Positions 8,763-16,992 of a stretch of 40,651 nucleotides of DNA are shown here, piece after piece. Origin of the DNA: Gemmatimonadota bacterium. Its GTDB lineage: Bacteria; Gemmatimonadota; Gemmatimonadetes; Gemmatimonadales; Gemmatimonadaceae. The notes below the pieces were generated by a model, which searched no databases, was not told the DNA's origin, and saw only the letters and a program-made list of their open reading frames with translations. Both the position numbers and the translations under genes were made by a program. The stretch's first letter is position 1, and the number at the start of each line of letters is the position of its first letter. The stretch is from NCBI GenBank assembly GCA_026387895.1, contig JAPLKT010000126.1:1-40651 (forward strand). Direction: 5' to 3'.

Positions 8763-8778
8763 TGTTCCACGTGAAACA
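8763..8778. promoter_or_regulatory. parS: parS centromere site (ParB-binding)
   Basis: TGTTCCACGTGAAACA differs at one base from the palindromic consensus TGTTTCACGTGAAACA; the variable fifth position is tolerated in known parS sites. It sits about 95 bp upstream of the parA start, where ParB would load as a CTP-dependent clamp. It is the only copy I found in the window. Confidence 0.93.
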
Positions 8779-8858
8779 ATCCGCCTTGCCCTTCCCCTCC
8801 ACAGCCCGGTATGTTGAGGGAGAGTTCCTCAGTCTCACAGTTACCGGAACACATCGCC

Positions 8859-9650
8859 GTGGCTCGAGTTATCGCAATCGCCAACCAGAAGGGCGGGGTT
8901 GGTAAGACCACAACCGCCGTCAATCTCGCCGCAAGTCTGGCTGCCGCTGAACAGCGGGTCCTCCTCGTTGATGGCGACCCCCAGGGGAATGCCACAAGTG
9001 GAATCGGACTCGAAAAAGAGTCGTACGAGACCACTGTCTACGATGTTCTCCTCGACCCAACAACAGTTGTCGCCGCCACTGTGCGTGAGGTGCAGTTCAA
9101 GCACCTCGACGTGATCCCGGCGACCCCGGATCTCGCTGCTGCAGAGATTGAACTCGTTAGTCGAGTCGACCGCGAACATTCCATGCGCCACGCCCTAGAG
9201 TCGGTGCGCGACAGCTACGACTTCATCCTCATCGATTGCCCTCCGTCGCTAGGCCTGATCACAATCAATATGCTTGCGGCAGCTGATGCACTCCTGATCC
9301 CCCTGCAGTGTGAATACTACGCCCTCGAGGGGCTCTCACAGCTCCTCAACACGGTCCATCTGGTGCAGCAAGGGGTGAATCCAACCCTCGCAATCGATGG
9401 CGTCCTGCTCACCATGTACGACGCTCGCCTCAACCTCTCCCGACAGGTCGCCGCAGATGCTCGCGAGTACTTCGGCGCCAAGGTGTTCCAGGCAGTCGTC
9501 CCGCGAAACGTGAGACTCGCAGAGGCGCCAAGCTTCGGTAAACCGATCATCCTCTACGACGTCGCGTCAGCAGGCGCACAAGCCTACATGGGGGTCGCCA
9601 AGGAACTCATCGAACGAAACTCCATCGTCAGCCGTAATCGAGCCTCGTAG
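8859..9650 (+). CDS. parA: Chromosome-partitioning ATPase ParA (Soj)
   Basis: ParA forms ATP-dependent dimers on the nucleoid that move ParB-parS complexes. The deviant Walker A KGGVGKTT is at residues 11-18, the A' motif VDGDPQGNA at 37-45, and the Walker B region [11 protein letters not shown] near 122-132. With GTG 8859 the protein starts [13 protein letters not shown], the usual N-terminus, and has 263 aa, the normal length. The frame also opens at ATG 8811, which would add 16 residues without a clear ribosome site. Downstream is parB after 54 bp; upstream is parS. Confidence 0.95.
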   Translation: MARVIAIANQKGGVGKTTTAVNLAASLAAAEQRVLLVDGDPQGNATSGIGLEKESYETTVYDVLLDPTTVVAATVREVQFKHLDVIPATPDLAAAEIELVSRVDREHSMRHALESVRDSYDFILIDCPPSLGLITINMLAAADALLIPLQCEYYALEGLSQLLNTVHLVQQGVNPTLAIDGVLLTMYDARLNLSRQVAADAREYFGAKVFQAVVPRNVRLAEAPSFGKPIILYDVASAGAQAYMGVAKELIERNSIVSRNRAS

Positions 9651-9704
9651 AAGTAGCGTAAGTCATTATACAACAACAGCTTACGTTTACAGGAGCACAC
9701 AAAT

Positions 9705-10682
9705 ATGTCGACCGAAAAGCCGCGACGTCTTGGACGAGGGCTCGAAGCACTCCTCTCCGCACGACACACACAGGTGCCAGCTACGCCCGCGCCTGGGCAA
9801 TCTGCGCCCGTTACAACAGCTACATCAACCCCTCAGCCGGCAGCTATCGCAGAACCACGATCCGCGCTCCGATCGCTCCCGATCGCGCTGATTCGTCCGA
9901 ATCCGCTGCAGCCGCGCAAAGAGTTCGGCGTCGCTGACCTCGCCGACCTCGAAGCGAGTATCCGCGCCAACGGATTGCTTCAACCGGTCACCGTGCGAGT
10001 CGCGGGTGCGGGCTATGAACTGATCGCGGGTGAACGACGATTCCGCGCGGTCACGCGAATTGGGTGGACGGAAATCCCAGCCATTGTGCGCGGCGCCGCC
10101 GAAACGAATGACAAGGCCGCACTCACACTCGCCCTCGTCGAAAACCTGCAACGTGCGGATCTCAATCCGATCGAAGAAGGCGAAGGCTATCAGCAACTCA
10201 TCTCGCAGTTCGCGCTCACGCAGCAAGAAGTCGCAGATGTCGTCGGCAAAGATCGCTCCACCGTCGCCAACACCCTGCGCCTGCTCGCACTCCCAGCCGC
10301 AGTCCGTCGCATGGTCCGCGAAGGCGACCTCACCATCGGCCACGCGCGCGCACTCCTCTCACTCGGCGACGATCATCGCATGGTCGAGCTCGCCAAGGCG
10401 ATCATCGCCGAGGGGTTGAATGTCCGTGAGGTGGAACGTCGTGTGCGTGAAGCCGGGACAGCGCGCGCGGCCAAGAAGGGTGGGGTGTCACCAAAGGCTG
10501 GAACCGTGCGACCACCTGAAGTGGCCCGCATCGAAGAAGAGCTGCGTAAGCAGTTGCAGACCGCCGTGAAGATCAACCTCTCGGCGAAGGAGAAGGGGGA
10601 GATTCGCATCAGCTTCTATTCCGCCGATGACCTTGAGCGTGTTCTTGACATCGTGCTCGGGGCCAACCGAGAAGCATTGTGA
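9705..10682 (+). CDS. parB: Chromosome-partitioning protein ParB (Spo0J)
   Basis: ParB binds parS and spreads as a CTP-dependent sliding clamp; it stimulates ParA and loads SMC. Visible parts: N-terminal RRLGRGLEALL, the basic ParA-activating end; the ParB/Srx CTPase domain with IRPNPLQPRKEF (63-74) and GERRFRA (109-115, CTP-binding box); ENLQRADLNPIEE; a helix-turn-helix at about 172-192 (LTQQEVADVVGKDRSTVANT); and a C-terminal dimer domain. Length 325 aa is normal. AGGAG lies before the ATG. The stop overlaps the next gene by 4 bp, so the next protein is likely made with ParB. Confidence 0.96.
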   Translation: MSTEKPRRLGRGLEALLSARHTQVPATPAPGQSAPVTTATSTPQPAAIAEPRSALRSLPIALIRPNPLQPRKEFGVADLADLEASIRANGLLQPVTVRVAGAGYELIAGERRFRAVTRIGWTEIPAIVRGAAETNDKAALTLALVENLQRADLNPIEEGEGYQQLISQFALTQQEVADVVGKDRSTVANTLRLLALPAAVRRMVREGDLTIGHARALLSLGDDHRMVELAKAIIAEGLNVREVERRVREAGTARAAKKGGVSPKAGTVRPPEVARIEEELRKQLQTAVKINLSAKEKGEIRISFYSADDLERVLDIVLGANREAL

Positions 10683-11176
10683 GTGAGCACGTCACGAGTG
10701 AAAGCACGCGCCTCGCGGAGCCCCAGCGCGGACAACGTACGCGTGAGTCTGGTACGCAACAGCATGGGAATATTTTCTCGCGTGCGTCGGGATCGATGCT
10801 GATCCACGTGCAGCGAGAGAATGGATTGGCGCATCGAACCTTGGTGCTGCGCCCCTGGCAGGTTCAGGCGCTGCGGGTTCTCACGTCAAAAACTTTCCGT
10901 GCGGTGCTTATGGTCGGCGTGTTGAGCTGGGGCTACTTCGCAGTGCAGTCCGCACGGGTCCCGTTCCTGACACAGCGCATCGCCCACCTCGAACAGGACG
11001 CGCAACGGTTGGACACACTGCAGCGCACGTTGGTGGAGTTACAGGACCGCTATGGACAGGTGCAGCGCTTGTTGACGGCATCCAAGGTCCCTGCGACTGC
11101 CGCACCAATGGCCGCGAAAGCGACCGCGACACGCGACGCACAGAAGTTGCCTAAGAAGAATCCTCAGGAGGATTGA
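10679..11176 (+). CDS. Single-pass membrane protein with coiled coil, between parB and bactofilin
   Basis: A 165-aa protein with a polar N-terminus (1-55), one membrane segment at about 73-90 (FRAVLMVGVLSWGYFAV), a coiled coil at about 95-133 with LEQDAQRLDTLQRTLVELQ, and an Ala/Lys-rich tail. The layout resembles the N-terminal anchor of M23 metallopeptidases (short cytoplasmic part, membrane helix, coiled coil ending near RLL), but the peptidase domain is absent; there is no HxH or HxxxD. M23 enzymes often sit beside bactofilins, so this may be a reduced relative. Overlap with parB (GTGA) and a 3-bp gap to bactofilin make a shared operon very likely. A role in joining ParB, bactofilin and the membrane is inference. 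Confidence 0.8.
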   Translation: MSEHVTSESTRLAEPQRGQRTRESGTQQHGNIFSRASGSMLIHVQRENGLAHRTLVLRPWQVQALRVLTSKTFRAVLMVGVLSWGYFAVQSARVPFLTQRIAHLEQDAQRLDTLQRTLVELQDRYGQVQRLLTASKVPATAAPMAAKATATRDAQKLPKKNPQED

Positions 11177-11179
11177 CGT

Positions 11180-11599
11180 ATGGCGTTTTTCGGAAATGGT
11201 AGCGCGGGTGGTAGCGCGGGTGGTGACACACAGGGCGCTGGGCGTATGATCGAGACGTCGCTGTCGATCATCGCGGCGGGTATGCGGATTAGTGGCGACA
11301 TCGAGAGTGGTGGCGTCATCAAAATCGACGGGCGCGTGGATGGCTCCGTCATCGGAGCGCGACAGATCCTACTCGGCCGCGGTGGCGCGATTCACGGGAA
11401 TGTCGAAGCCGACGAAGTGGTGATCGGTGGCGACGTATTTGGATCGGTCCGCGCCACAAACCGCCTCGAGCTTCAGGGAACCGCAACGGTGCAGGGCAAC
11501 ATTGACACCAAGTCGATTGTCGTGATGGAAGGAGCGCAGATTACAGGCAACGTCCGCATGTCGGAACTCGTGCCGATTGGCGGGCATTCGCATCAGTAA
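11180..11599 (+). CDS. Bactofilin (polymer-forming cytoskeletal protein)
   Basis: Bactofilins form nucleotide-independent filaments through a right-handed beta-helix and act as scaffolds at the membrane. This 139-aa protein has a short flexible, glycine-rich N-terminus, a core from about 25 to 130 of repeated short strands with glycines (GDIESGGVIKIDGRVDGSV, GAIHGNVEADEVVIGGDV, GTATVQGNIDTKSIVVMEGA), and a short tail, exactly the family plan. AGGAGG is 7 nt before the ATG, the strongest ribosome site of the operon. In Myxococcus, bactofilins and PadC hold ParABS at subpolar sites; adjacency to parAB here suggests a comparable job (inference). Confidence 0.94.
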   Translation: MAFFGNGSAGGSAGGDTQGAGRMIETSLSIIAAGMRISGDIESGGVIKIDGRVDGSVIGARQILLGRGGAIHGNVEADEVVIGGDVFGSVRATNRLELQGTATVQGNIDTKSIVVMEGAQITGNVRMSELVPIGGHSHQ

Positions 11600-11689
11600 G
11601 TAATCCACAACCGTTTGGGATTATACACATTCGGCATCATAGCACTCATATGTTTTTATTTTTAGCCTATCTCTATACTAGGTAACGCT

Positions 11690-12748
11690 TTGCGTAGAAA
11701 CCTAAATCTTTCTAGTTGGGGTTTTTGTGTGCTTATCAACGCGGTCGTGTTGCTTGGGACCGCTTGTGGTGGAGCTAACGGTGGGGCCAAAGACGTCAAG
11801 CCGGTGTCGACTGGCAGCGCCATAAAGGTCGCGCTTCTGACCCCAGGGCCAATCACCGACCAGTCATGGAACGGTGGCGCCTATACGGGATTACTGCGCA
11901 TCAAAGACAGCCTTGGCGCTTCCGTCAGTCATATCCAAACAAAAACGCCGGCAGAGTTCGAGGAGAACTTCAGGCAGTATGGGGCGCAGGGATATACGAT
12001 AGTGATCGGGCATGGTTTTGAATTTCAGGACGCAGCAAAGCGAGTGGGTCCTGAGTTTCCGAAGACCGTGTATATCACCACGGGTGGAAACTCCGTCGGC
12101 CCCAATATCGCGGCACTGTCGTTTGCGTTCGAAGAGCCCAGCTACTTGGCAGGGATGGTCGCTGCTGCTGTGAGTAAGACCGGAACGGTAGGATGTATAG
12201 GCGGAACCGAGTTGCCCCCAGTTAAGTCCAGCTTCGCGGCATTCGCCGCTGGAGCGCTCGCCGTAAATCCGAAGATCAAGGTTGTCACCGCATTTATTGG
12301 CAACTGGGATGACGCCAGTGCTGGCAAGGAACAGGCCCTCGCGCAAATCGGACGCGGCGCGGACGTCATCTTCCAAAACGCTGACGCCGCGGGGCTGGGT
12401 GTGTTCCAGGCGGCAAAGGAAGGCAAGGGGGTCTGGGTGGTTGGGTCCAACGCCGACCAGAACAACATCGCTCCGGCGGTAACGCTCGGGAGTGTCTTGA
12501 TTGATGTGCCACACGCGTTCATGGTGATGGCGCGCGAAGTCCAGGGCGGAAAGTTTCAGCCACGTGTAGTACGCCTCGACACCAAGAGCGATGTGGTGCG
12601 TTGGGTCCCGAACCCTGCGACACCAAACGCAATACCCGCAGCGATGCGGGCCCGAGTGGATTCCGTGCAGCGGCTTATGCAAAGTGGCGTCTTCGTGATG
12701 CCGCCAGCGGCAGCCGCCGCCACACCGTCGACTGGAGCTGCGAAGTGA
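11690..12748 (+). CDS. BMP-family substrate-binding lipoprotein of a nucleoside-type ABC importer
   Basis: A 352-aa lipoprotein of the basic membrane protein/Med/PnrA family, which bind nucleosides. The lipobox LGTAC gives Cys26, preceded by a RR-containing signal. Family features: VALLTPGPITDQSWNGGAYTG near the N-terminus, YITTGGN, SYLAGMVAAAVSKTGTVGCIGG, and WVVGSNADQNN near the C-terminus. The start is TTG 11690, with weak AGGTAA upstream; a later GTG would remove the basic residues of the signal peptide. The stop overlaps the NIF3 gene (GTGA), and the ABC ATPase and two permeases follow, so this is the first gene of a transporter operon. Confidence 0.93.
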   Translation: MRRNLNLSSWGFCVLINAVVLLGTACGGANGGAKDVKPVSTGSAIKVALLTPGPITDQSWNGGAYTGLLRIKDSLGASVSHIQTKTPAEFEENFRQYGAQGYTIVIGHGFEFQDAAKRVGPEFPKTVYITTGGNSVGPNIAALSFAFEEPSYLAGMVAAAVSKTGTVGCIGGTELPPVKSSFAAFAAGALAVNPKIKVVTAFIGNWDDASAGKEQALAQIGRGADVIFQNADAAGLGVFQAAKEGKGVWVVGSNADQNNIAPAVTLGSVLIDVPHAFMVMAREVQGGKFQPRVVRLDTKSDVVRWVPNPATPNAIPAAMRARVDSVQRLMQSGVFVMPPAAAAATPSTGAAK

Positions 12749-13545
12749 CCACGACACCGGTGAGCCCAGTCGGCGTACCGCTCAACCACATCGCGGCGGA
12801 GCTCGACACACTCCTCCGTACCGCAGACACTCCTGACTACAAGACAGCGCTGAACGGTGTGCAGGTTGGGAATCGCGCCCCAATTGTAAAGGTCGCCGCT
12901 GCGGTGGATTGCTCGCGTGACACGATCGAAAAAACGATTGCCGTGGGCGCGAACCTCCTGCTCGTGCATCACGGACTCTTTTGGGGTGGCTTACAGACGC
13001 TCACTGGGCCCCACCTCGACCGTGTCCGGCTGTTGATCGACCACGACGTCGCACTCTACTCCGCACATCTCCCACTCGACGCGCATGAGCGTATTGGGAA
13101 CTCCCGTCTCCTCGCCACTGAGCTGGGCCTCCTCCCAGAAGACGGATTCGCCAAACACGAACACATCTTCTGTGGCGTGCGTGGCACGTGCGACCTTCCA
13201 ACCACAACGGTCCTCGAGCGCTGTCAGCGCTTCTCGGCGACCCATGGCGGCACCGCCATCGCAAGTGCGATTTCATCTGGCCGTACCACTGCGCGCTGGG
13301 CTATCTGCTCTGGTGCGGGCGCGGGGCACGAGACTATCGCCGAAGCAGTCGCACTGGGCGTCGACACACTAATTGTTGGCGAAGGGCCGCACTGGAGTGC
13401 CGTGGACGCGCCGGAGAAGGGGCTCGTGATTATCTATGCGGGACACTACGCAACCGAAACACTCGGTGTGCGTGCGCTCGCCGATCACGTGACCTCAGCC
13501 TTTGGTCTCCCGTGGAGCTGGATCTCGTCCCCGACTGGATTGTGA
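12745..13545 (+). CDS. NIF3-family (DUF34) dinuclear-metal protein
   Basis: A 266-aa NIF3-like protein. Motifs: LLLVHHGLFWGG (metal-binding His pair), YSAHLPLDAHERIGN, and near the C-terminus GEGPHW and IIYAGHYATET. These are the conserved metal ligands of the hexameric NIF3/YbgI family. GTP cyclohydrolase I type 2 is a common label, but the real function is unsettled. The GTG start lies in the stop of the BMP gene, and the ABC ATPase begins 7 bp after its own stop. Placement inside a nucleoside importer operon is unusual and might hint at a nucleotide-related role; that is inference. Confidence 0.93.
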   Translation: MTTTPVSPVGVPLNHIAAELDTLLRTADTPDYKTALNGVQVGNRAPIVKVAAAVDCSRDTIEKTIAVGANLLLVHHGLFWGGLQTLTGPHLDRVRLLIDHDVALYSAHLPLDAHERIGNSRLLATELGLLPEDGFAKHEHIFCGVRGTCDLPTTTVLERCQRFSATHGGTAIASAISSGRTTARWAICSGAGAGHETIAEAVALGVDTLIVGEGPHWSAVDAPEKGLVIIYAGHYATETLGVRALADHVTSAFGLPWSWISSPTGL

Positions 13546-13552
13546 GTACCGC

Positions 13553-15019
13553 GTGGTGAGTGCGCGCGCGGACGTGTCGACGGCGCTCTCACTCTGCGAC
13601 ATGAGCAAGCGTTTTGGCACCACGCAGGCGCTCGACGGCGCCTCGCTCGATGTCCGTCGCGGCACCTTGCACGCGCTCCTTGGCGAGAACGGAGCCGGGA
13701 AAACAACACTGATGCGTCTCGCGTTTGGCATGGACACGCCAGACACCGGAACAATCCTCGTCAACGGGAAGACCTGTGCTTGGCGAACGAGCGCCGACGC
13801 CCTCCGTGCTGGTATCGGAATGGTGCACCAGCACTTCCTCCTTGTGCCCGCCATGAGTGTCGCCGAGAACATCGGATTGGGACGAGGTGGCGTGTTCAGT
13901 GGCTTTGATCCAACGTGCACAGCAGCAGTCGTGCGAGACCTCGTGGCAGCGACCGGCCTGGCCATCGATCCTGAGGCGCGAGTCGGAGATCTTCCTGTAG
14001 GCGCACAGCAGCGCCTGGAGATTCTGAAAGCGCTCTCGCACGACGCGCAAGTCTTAATACTCGACGAGCCCACCGCTGTGCTCTCGCCACAAGAGACGCA
14101 GGATCTCTATGCGTGGCTGCGTCGCTTTGTCGACAGTGGTCGTACCGTGGTGCTAATCACACACAAGGTGCGAGAAGCGCTCCAGATCGCCGACGATGTC
14201 ACAGTGCTTCGCCGCGGCCGAACGGTGATGCAAGTCGCCGCGCATGCAACAGGTGAGGCTGAGGTACTGACCGCACTGCTCGGCGAGACAACCACACATG
14301 GCGCTCCGCACGCGCGCGCACCACGGCGCACCACAGGGAAGACGGTACTCGCGGTGAACGGTGTCACCGTGCGCGATGACCGAGGAACAGAACGGCTCAA
14401 ATGTGTGACCACCCACGTATGCGGAGGAGAGATTCTTGGCGTCGCTGGAGTAGAGGGCGCTGGGCAACTCGAGCTCCTGCGCGTGATGGCGGGGCGCCGT
14501 ATACCAGACACGGGTAGCGCGACGCGTCCCGCACGCGTCGGTTTCGTTCCTGAAGACCGGCACCGCGACGCAGTGATTGGCGAGTGGACTTTGATCGAGA
14601 ATTTTGCACTCAAGGATGCTGGCCGCGCTACAGGCACGATGGTGTGGGACGACTATCGTGTGCGCGCCGAGTTGGGTGTGCGGGCGCAGGATGTCCGCGC
14701 AACGAGTGCACACGACCGGATGGACGCGCTCTCTGGAGGAAACCAACAGAAGTTCGTGCTCGCGCGTGAGCTTGAGGGAGCGCCAGAGGCGTTCGTGGTC
14801 GAGAATCCTACACGCGGTCTTGATGTCCGGGCCACCGAGCAGGTACTCGATGCGCTGCGCGCCGCGCGTGATGCTGGTGTTGCGGTTGTTATCTACTCAA
14901 GTGACCTCGACGAATTGTTTAGTGTGAGCGACCGGATCGTGGTGTGTTATGACGGTACGGTTCACGAAGTTCCCTTTGACCGTCAGGCAGTGGGCCGCGC
15001 GATGGTGGGGCTTTCATGA
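13553..15019 (+). CDS. ABC transporter ATPase with two fused nucleotide-binding domains (nucleoside/sugar type)
   Basis: A 488-aa double ATPase of the class used by CUT2 sugar and BMP nucleoside importers. Domain 1: Walker A GENGAGKTT (44-52), Q-loop in GMVHQHF, signature LPVGAQQRLEI, Walker B LILDEPTAVLSP. Domain 2: degenerate Walker A region GVEGAGQLEL, signature LSGGNQQKFVLAREL, Walker B AFVVENPTRGLDV. A degenerate second Walker A is usual for this class. Two adjacent GTG codons (13553, 13556) are candidate starts; the open frame reaches further up but would overlap NIF3. It ends in an ATGA overlap with the first permease, so the genes are translationally coupled. Confidence 0.94.
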   Translation: MVSARADVSTALSLCDMSKRFGTTQALDGASLDVRRGTLHALLGENGAGKTTLMRLAFGMDTPDTGTILVNGKTCAWRTSADALRAGIGMVHQHFLLVPAMSVAENIGLGRGGVFSGFDPTCTAAVVRDLVAATGLAIDPEARVGDLPVGAQQRLEILKALSHDAQVLILDEPTAVLSPQETQDLYAWLRRFVDSGRTVVLITHKVREALQIADDVTVLRRGRTVMQVAAHATGEAEVLTALLGETTTHGAPHARAPRRTTGKTVLAVNGVTVRDDRGTERLKCVTTHVCGGEILGVAGVEGAGQLELLRVMAGRRIPDTGSATRPARVGFVPEDRHRDAVIGEWTLIENFALKDAGRATGTMVWDDYRVRAELGVRAQDVRATSAHDRMDALSGGNQQKFVLARELEGAPEAFVVENPTRGLDVRATEQVLDALRAARDAGVAVVIYSSDLDELFSVSDRIVVCYDGTVHEVPFDRQAVGRAMVGLS

Positions 15020-16068
15020 CGACGCGCGCAGCCACGACGTCCACGCTATTCTCGTGGAAACGATTACTCCCGCCGCTTCTCGTATCGGCTGTTGTCGTGG
15101 GAGTGATTGTCGTCGTGATTGTCGCGGGCCATCACGACATCATCGAGTCGTTCAGCGCCTTCGGTCGCGGATCATTCGGTAGTGCGTACGCCTTCTGGTC
15201 GGCAACGCTCGTGCGTGCAACTCCGCTCACGCTTCTAGGGCTTGCAGTGGCGCTCGCTTTCCGGTCGGGGGTGATGAACATCGGCGCGGAGGGGCAGTTC
15301 CTTGCAGGAGCGAGCGCCGCGACAGCTGTCGTGTTGACAGGTGTCGGTGGGGGGATGGTGCTGGTGATCGCGCTTCCGGCTGCGGTACTCGCTGGCGCAC
15401 TCTGGGCAGCGATCGCCGGATGGCTCAAGCGCGAATTCGGCGTGCTCGAGGTGATCAGCTCACTCATGCTGAACTTTGTCGCGCAATATCTGGTGTCGTA
15501 CCTGGTGCGCGGGCCGCTACAGGAGCCGACCCATGTGTATCCGCAAACCGAAACATTCGGTCCCGCCGCACAACTTCCACTTTTGATCAGCGGACAACGC
15601 CTGCACCTCGGCTACGCTATCGCGGTTCTGCTCGCGCTGATTTTGTGGTGGATGTTTCGAGCAACCGCCGTAGGATTCCGGCTGCGCGCCGTTGGTGCAG
15701 GCGCCGCCGCGGCCGCGAGCGCAGGGCAGGTGATGGTCCCGCGTGTCCTCTTCACCGCGTTCTTGCTGAGTGGAGCAATCGCAGGGCTCGCCGGCGGGGT
15801 GGAGGTCACGGGGGTAACATATGCATTGTATGAAGGGATATCCCCTGGCTTTGGCTACACCGCAATCGCGGTCGCGTTGCTTGCCCGCTTGAACCCCTTG
15901 GCAATCATCGGGACAGGAATATTTTTCGGTGCGCTCGAGGCGGGAGCGGCTGCCATGCAGCGCGATGCTGGTGTGCCATTTCAGTTTGTCGCGGTTGTCG
16001 AAGCGCTCGTTGTGCTCGGTGTTATTGCGCTCGATTGGACGCGCGAGCGTGGAGCCACTCGCCGATGA
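15016..16068 (+). CDS. ABC transporter permease, nucleoside/branched-chain type (first subunit)
   Basis: A 350-aa polytopic permease (family BPD_transp_2) with about ten hydrophobic segments. The conserved stretch FRSGVMNIGAEGQFLAGA and, late in the protein, GISPGFGYTAIAVALLARLNP match YufP/NupB-like subunits of BMP-dependent nucleoside importers. The ATG is embedded in the ATPase stop (ATGA) and its own stop overlaps the second permease in the same way. With that subunit it should form the membrane channel for the substrate delivered by the BMP lipoprotein. Confidence 0.93.
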   Translation: MTTRAATTSTLFSWKRLLPPLLVSAVVVGVIVVVIVAGHHDIIESFSAFGRGSFGSAYAFWSATLVRATPLTLLGLAVALAFRSGVMNIGAEGQFLAGASAATAVVLTGVGGGMVLVIALPAAVLAGALWAAIAGWLKREFGVLEVISSLMLNFVAQYLVSYLVRGPLQEPTHVYPQTETFGPAAQLPLLISGQRLHLGYAIAVLLALILWWMFRATAVGFRLRAVGAGAAAAASAGQVMVPRVLFTAFLLSGAIAGLAGGVEVTGVTYALYEGISPGFGYTAIAVALLARLNPLAIIGTGIFFGALEAGAAAMQRDAGVPFQFVAVVEALVVLGVIALDWTRERGATRR

Positions 16069-16973
16069 CTGACGCGCTCGCTCCTTTCGTTGAAGCCACG
16101 GTCCGCACCGCGACGCCACTTGCCTTCGCGGCACTTGGCGAACTCGTGGCTGAACGATCGGGGGTCATTAACATCGGGCTGGAAGGAACCATTATCGCGG
16201 GGGCGTTCGGTGGTCTTGTTGTCGCGGGAACTGCTGGCGCGGGACTCGGCTTTGTTGGAGCGGTCGCTGCGGGGATGTTGGTTGCCGCCATATTTGCGTT
16301 CTTTGTCGTAACACTCAAAGCCGACCACATCATCACGGGAACAGCAATCAGTATGCTGGGGGTAGGCTCGACTGGCACACTGTACCGGTTGTACTACGGC
16401 ACAACCGGTGCGGCGCTCGAAACGCCAACACTCGCGCCCTTTCCAATCCCTATCCTCCACAGTATCCCGTGGATTGGCGGCGCGTTCTTTGCGCAGCCGC
16501 CGGTGATGTATCTGCTCTATGTGATTGTCCCGTGCCTCGCGTGGTGTATGACGCGCACGAGTGTAGGACTCGCGCTACGGGCTGTGGGTGAGCGGCCAGA
16601 AGCTGCGAGGGCCGCTGGAATCTCTCCGGCGCGTGTGCGTTGGGTGGCCCTCCTCTTTTGTGGCGCTATGGGCGGACTCAGTGGTGGAACGCTGGTGCTC
16701 GCGCAGGTTGGAACATTCAACGAGGGAATCTCCGCTGGGCGAGGATTTATCGCGATCGCGATTGTTGTGCTCGGGCGCTGGTCGGCGGTCGGTGTCACGG
16801 GTGCGGCGCTGTTGTTCGGTGCCGCAAGCGCGCTGCAATATCTGGCCCAGGCGATGGGGTGGGGCATCCCCTATCAGTTCGCGTTGGCACTCCCGTATGT
16901 GCTGACCCTCGCCGCGCTCGCGGGGGCGGGGAAACGATCCGCTGCGCCGGCATCGCTCGGCGTGCGCGGCTAG
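16065..16973 (+). CDS. ABC transporter permease, nucleoside/branched-chain type (second subunit)
   Basis: A 302-aa permease starting MTDALAPFVEATVRTATPLA, with the ATG inside the previous stop (ATGA). It carries LVAERSGVINIGLEGTIIAG, the family counterpart of the motif in the first permease, and GISAGRGFIAIAIVVLGRW near the C-terminus. It resembles YufQ/NupC-like subunits. It is the last gene of the operon. The convergent lipoprotein gene ends only 19 bp further on, and I see no hairpin terminator between them. Confidence 0.93.
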   Translation: MTDALAPFVEATVRTATPLAFAALGELVAERSGVINIGLEGTIIAGAFGGLVVAGTAGAGLGFVGAVAAGMLVAAIFAFFVVTLKADHIITGTAISMLGVGSTGTLYRLYYGTTGAALETPTLAPFPIPILHSIPWIGGAFFAQPPVMYLLYVIVPCLAWCMTRTSVGLALRAVGERPEAARAAGISPARVRWVALLFCGAMGGLSGGTLVLAQVGTFNEGISAGRGFIAIAIVVLGRWSAVGVTGAALLFGAASALQYLAQAMGWGIPYQFALALPYVLTLAALAGAGKRSAAPASLGVRG

Positions 16974-16992
16974 TCACACCGCAACAGGATGC

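Noticed and set aside
13485-13500. A second parS site at GATCACGTGACC
   Set aside because: Shares only the CACGTG core; the flanking bases do not match the consensus.
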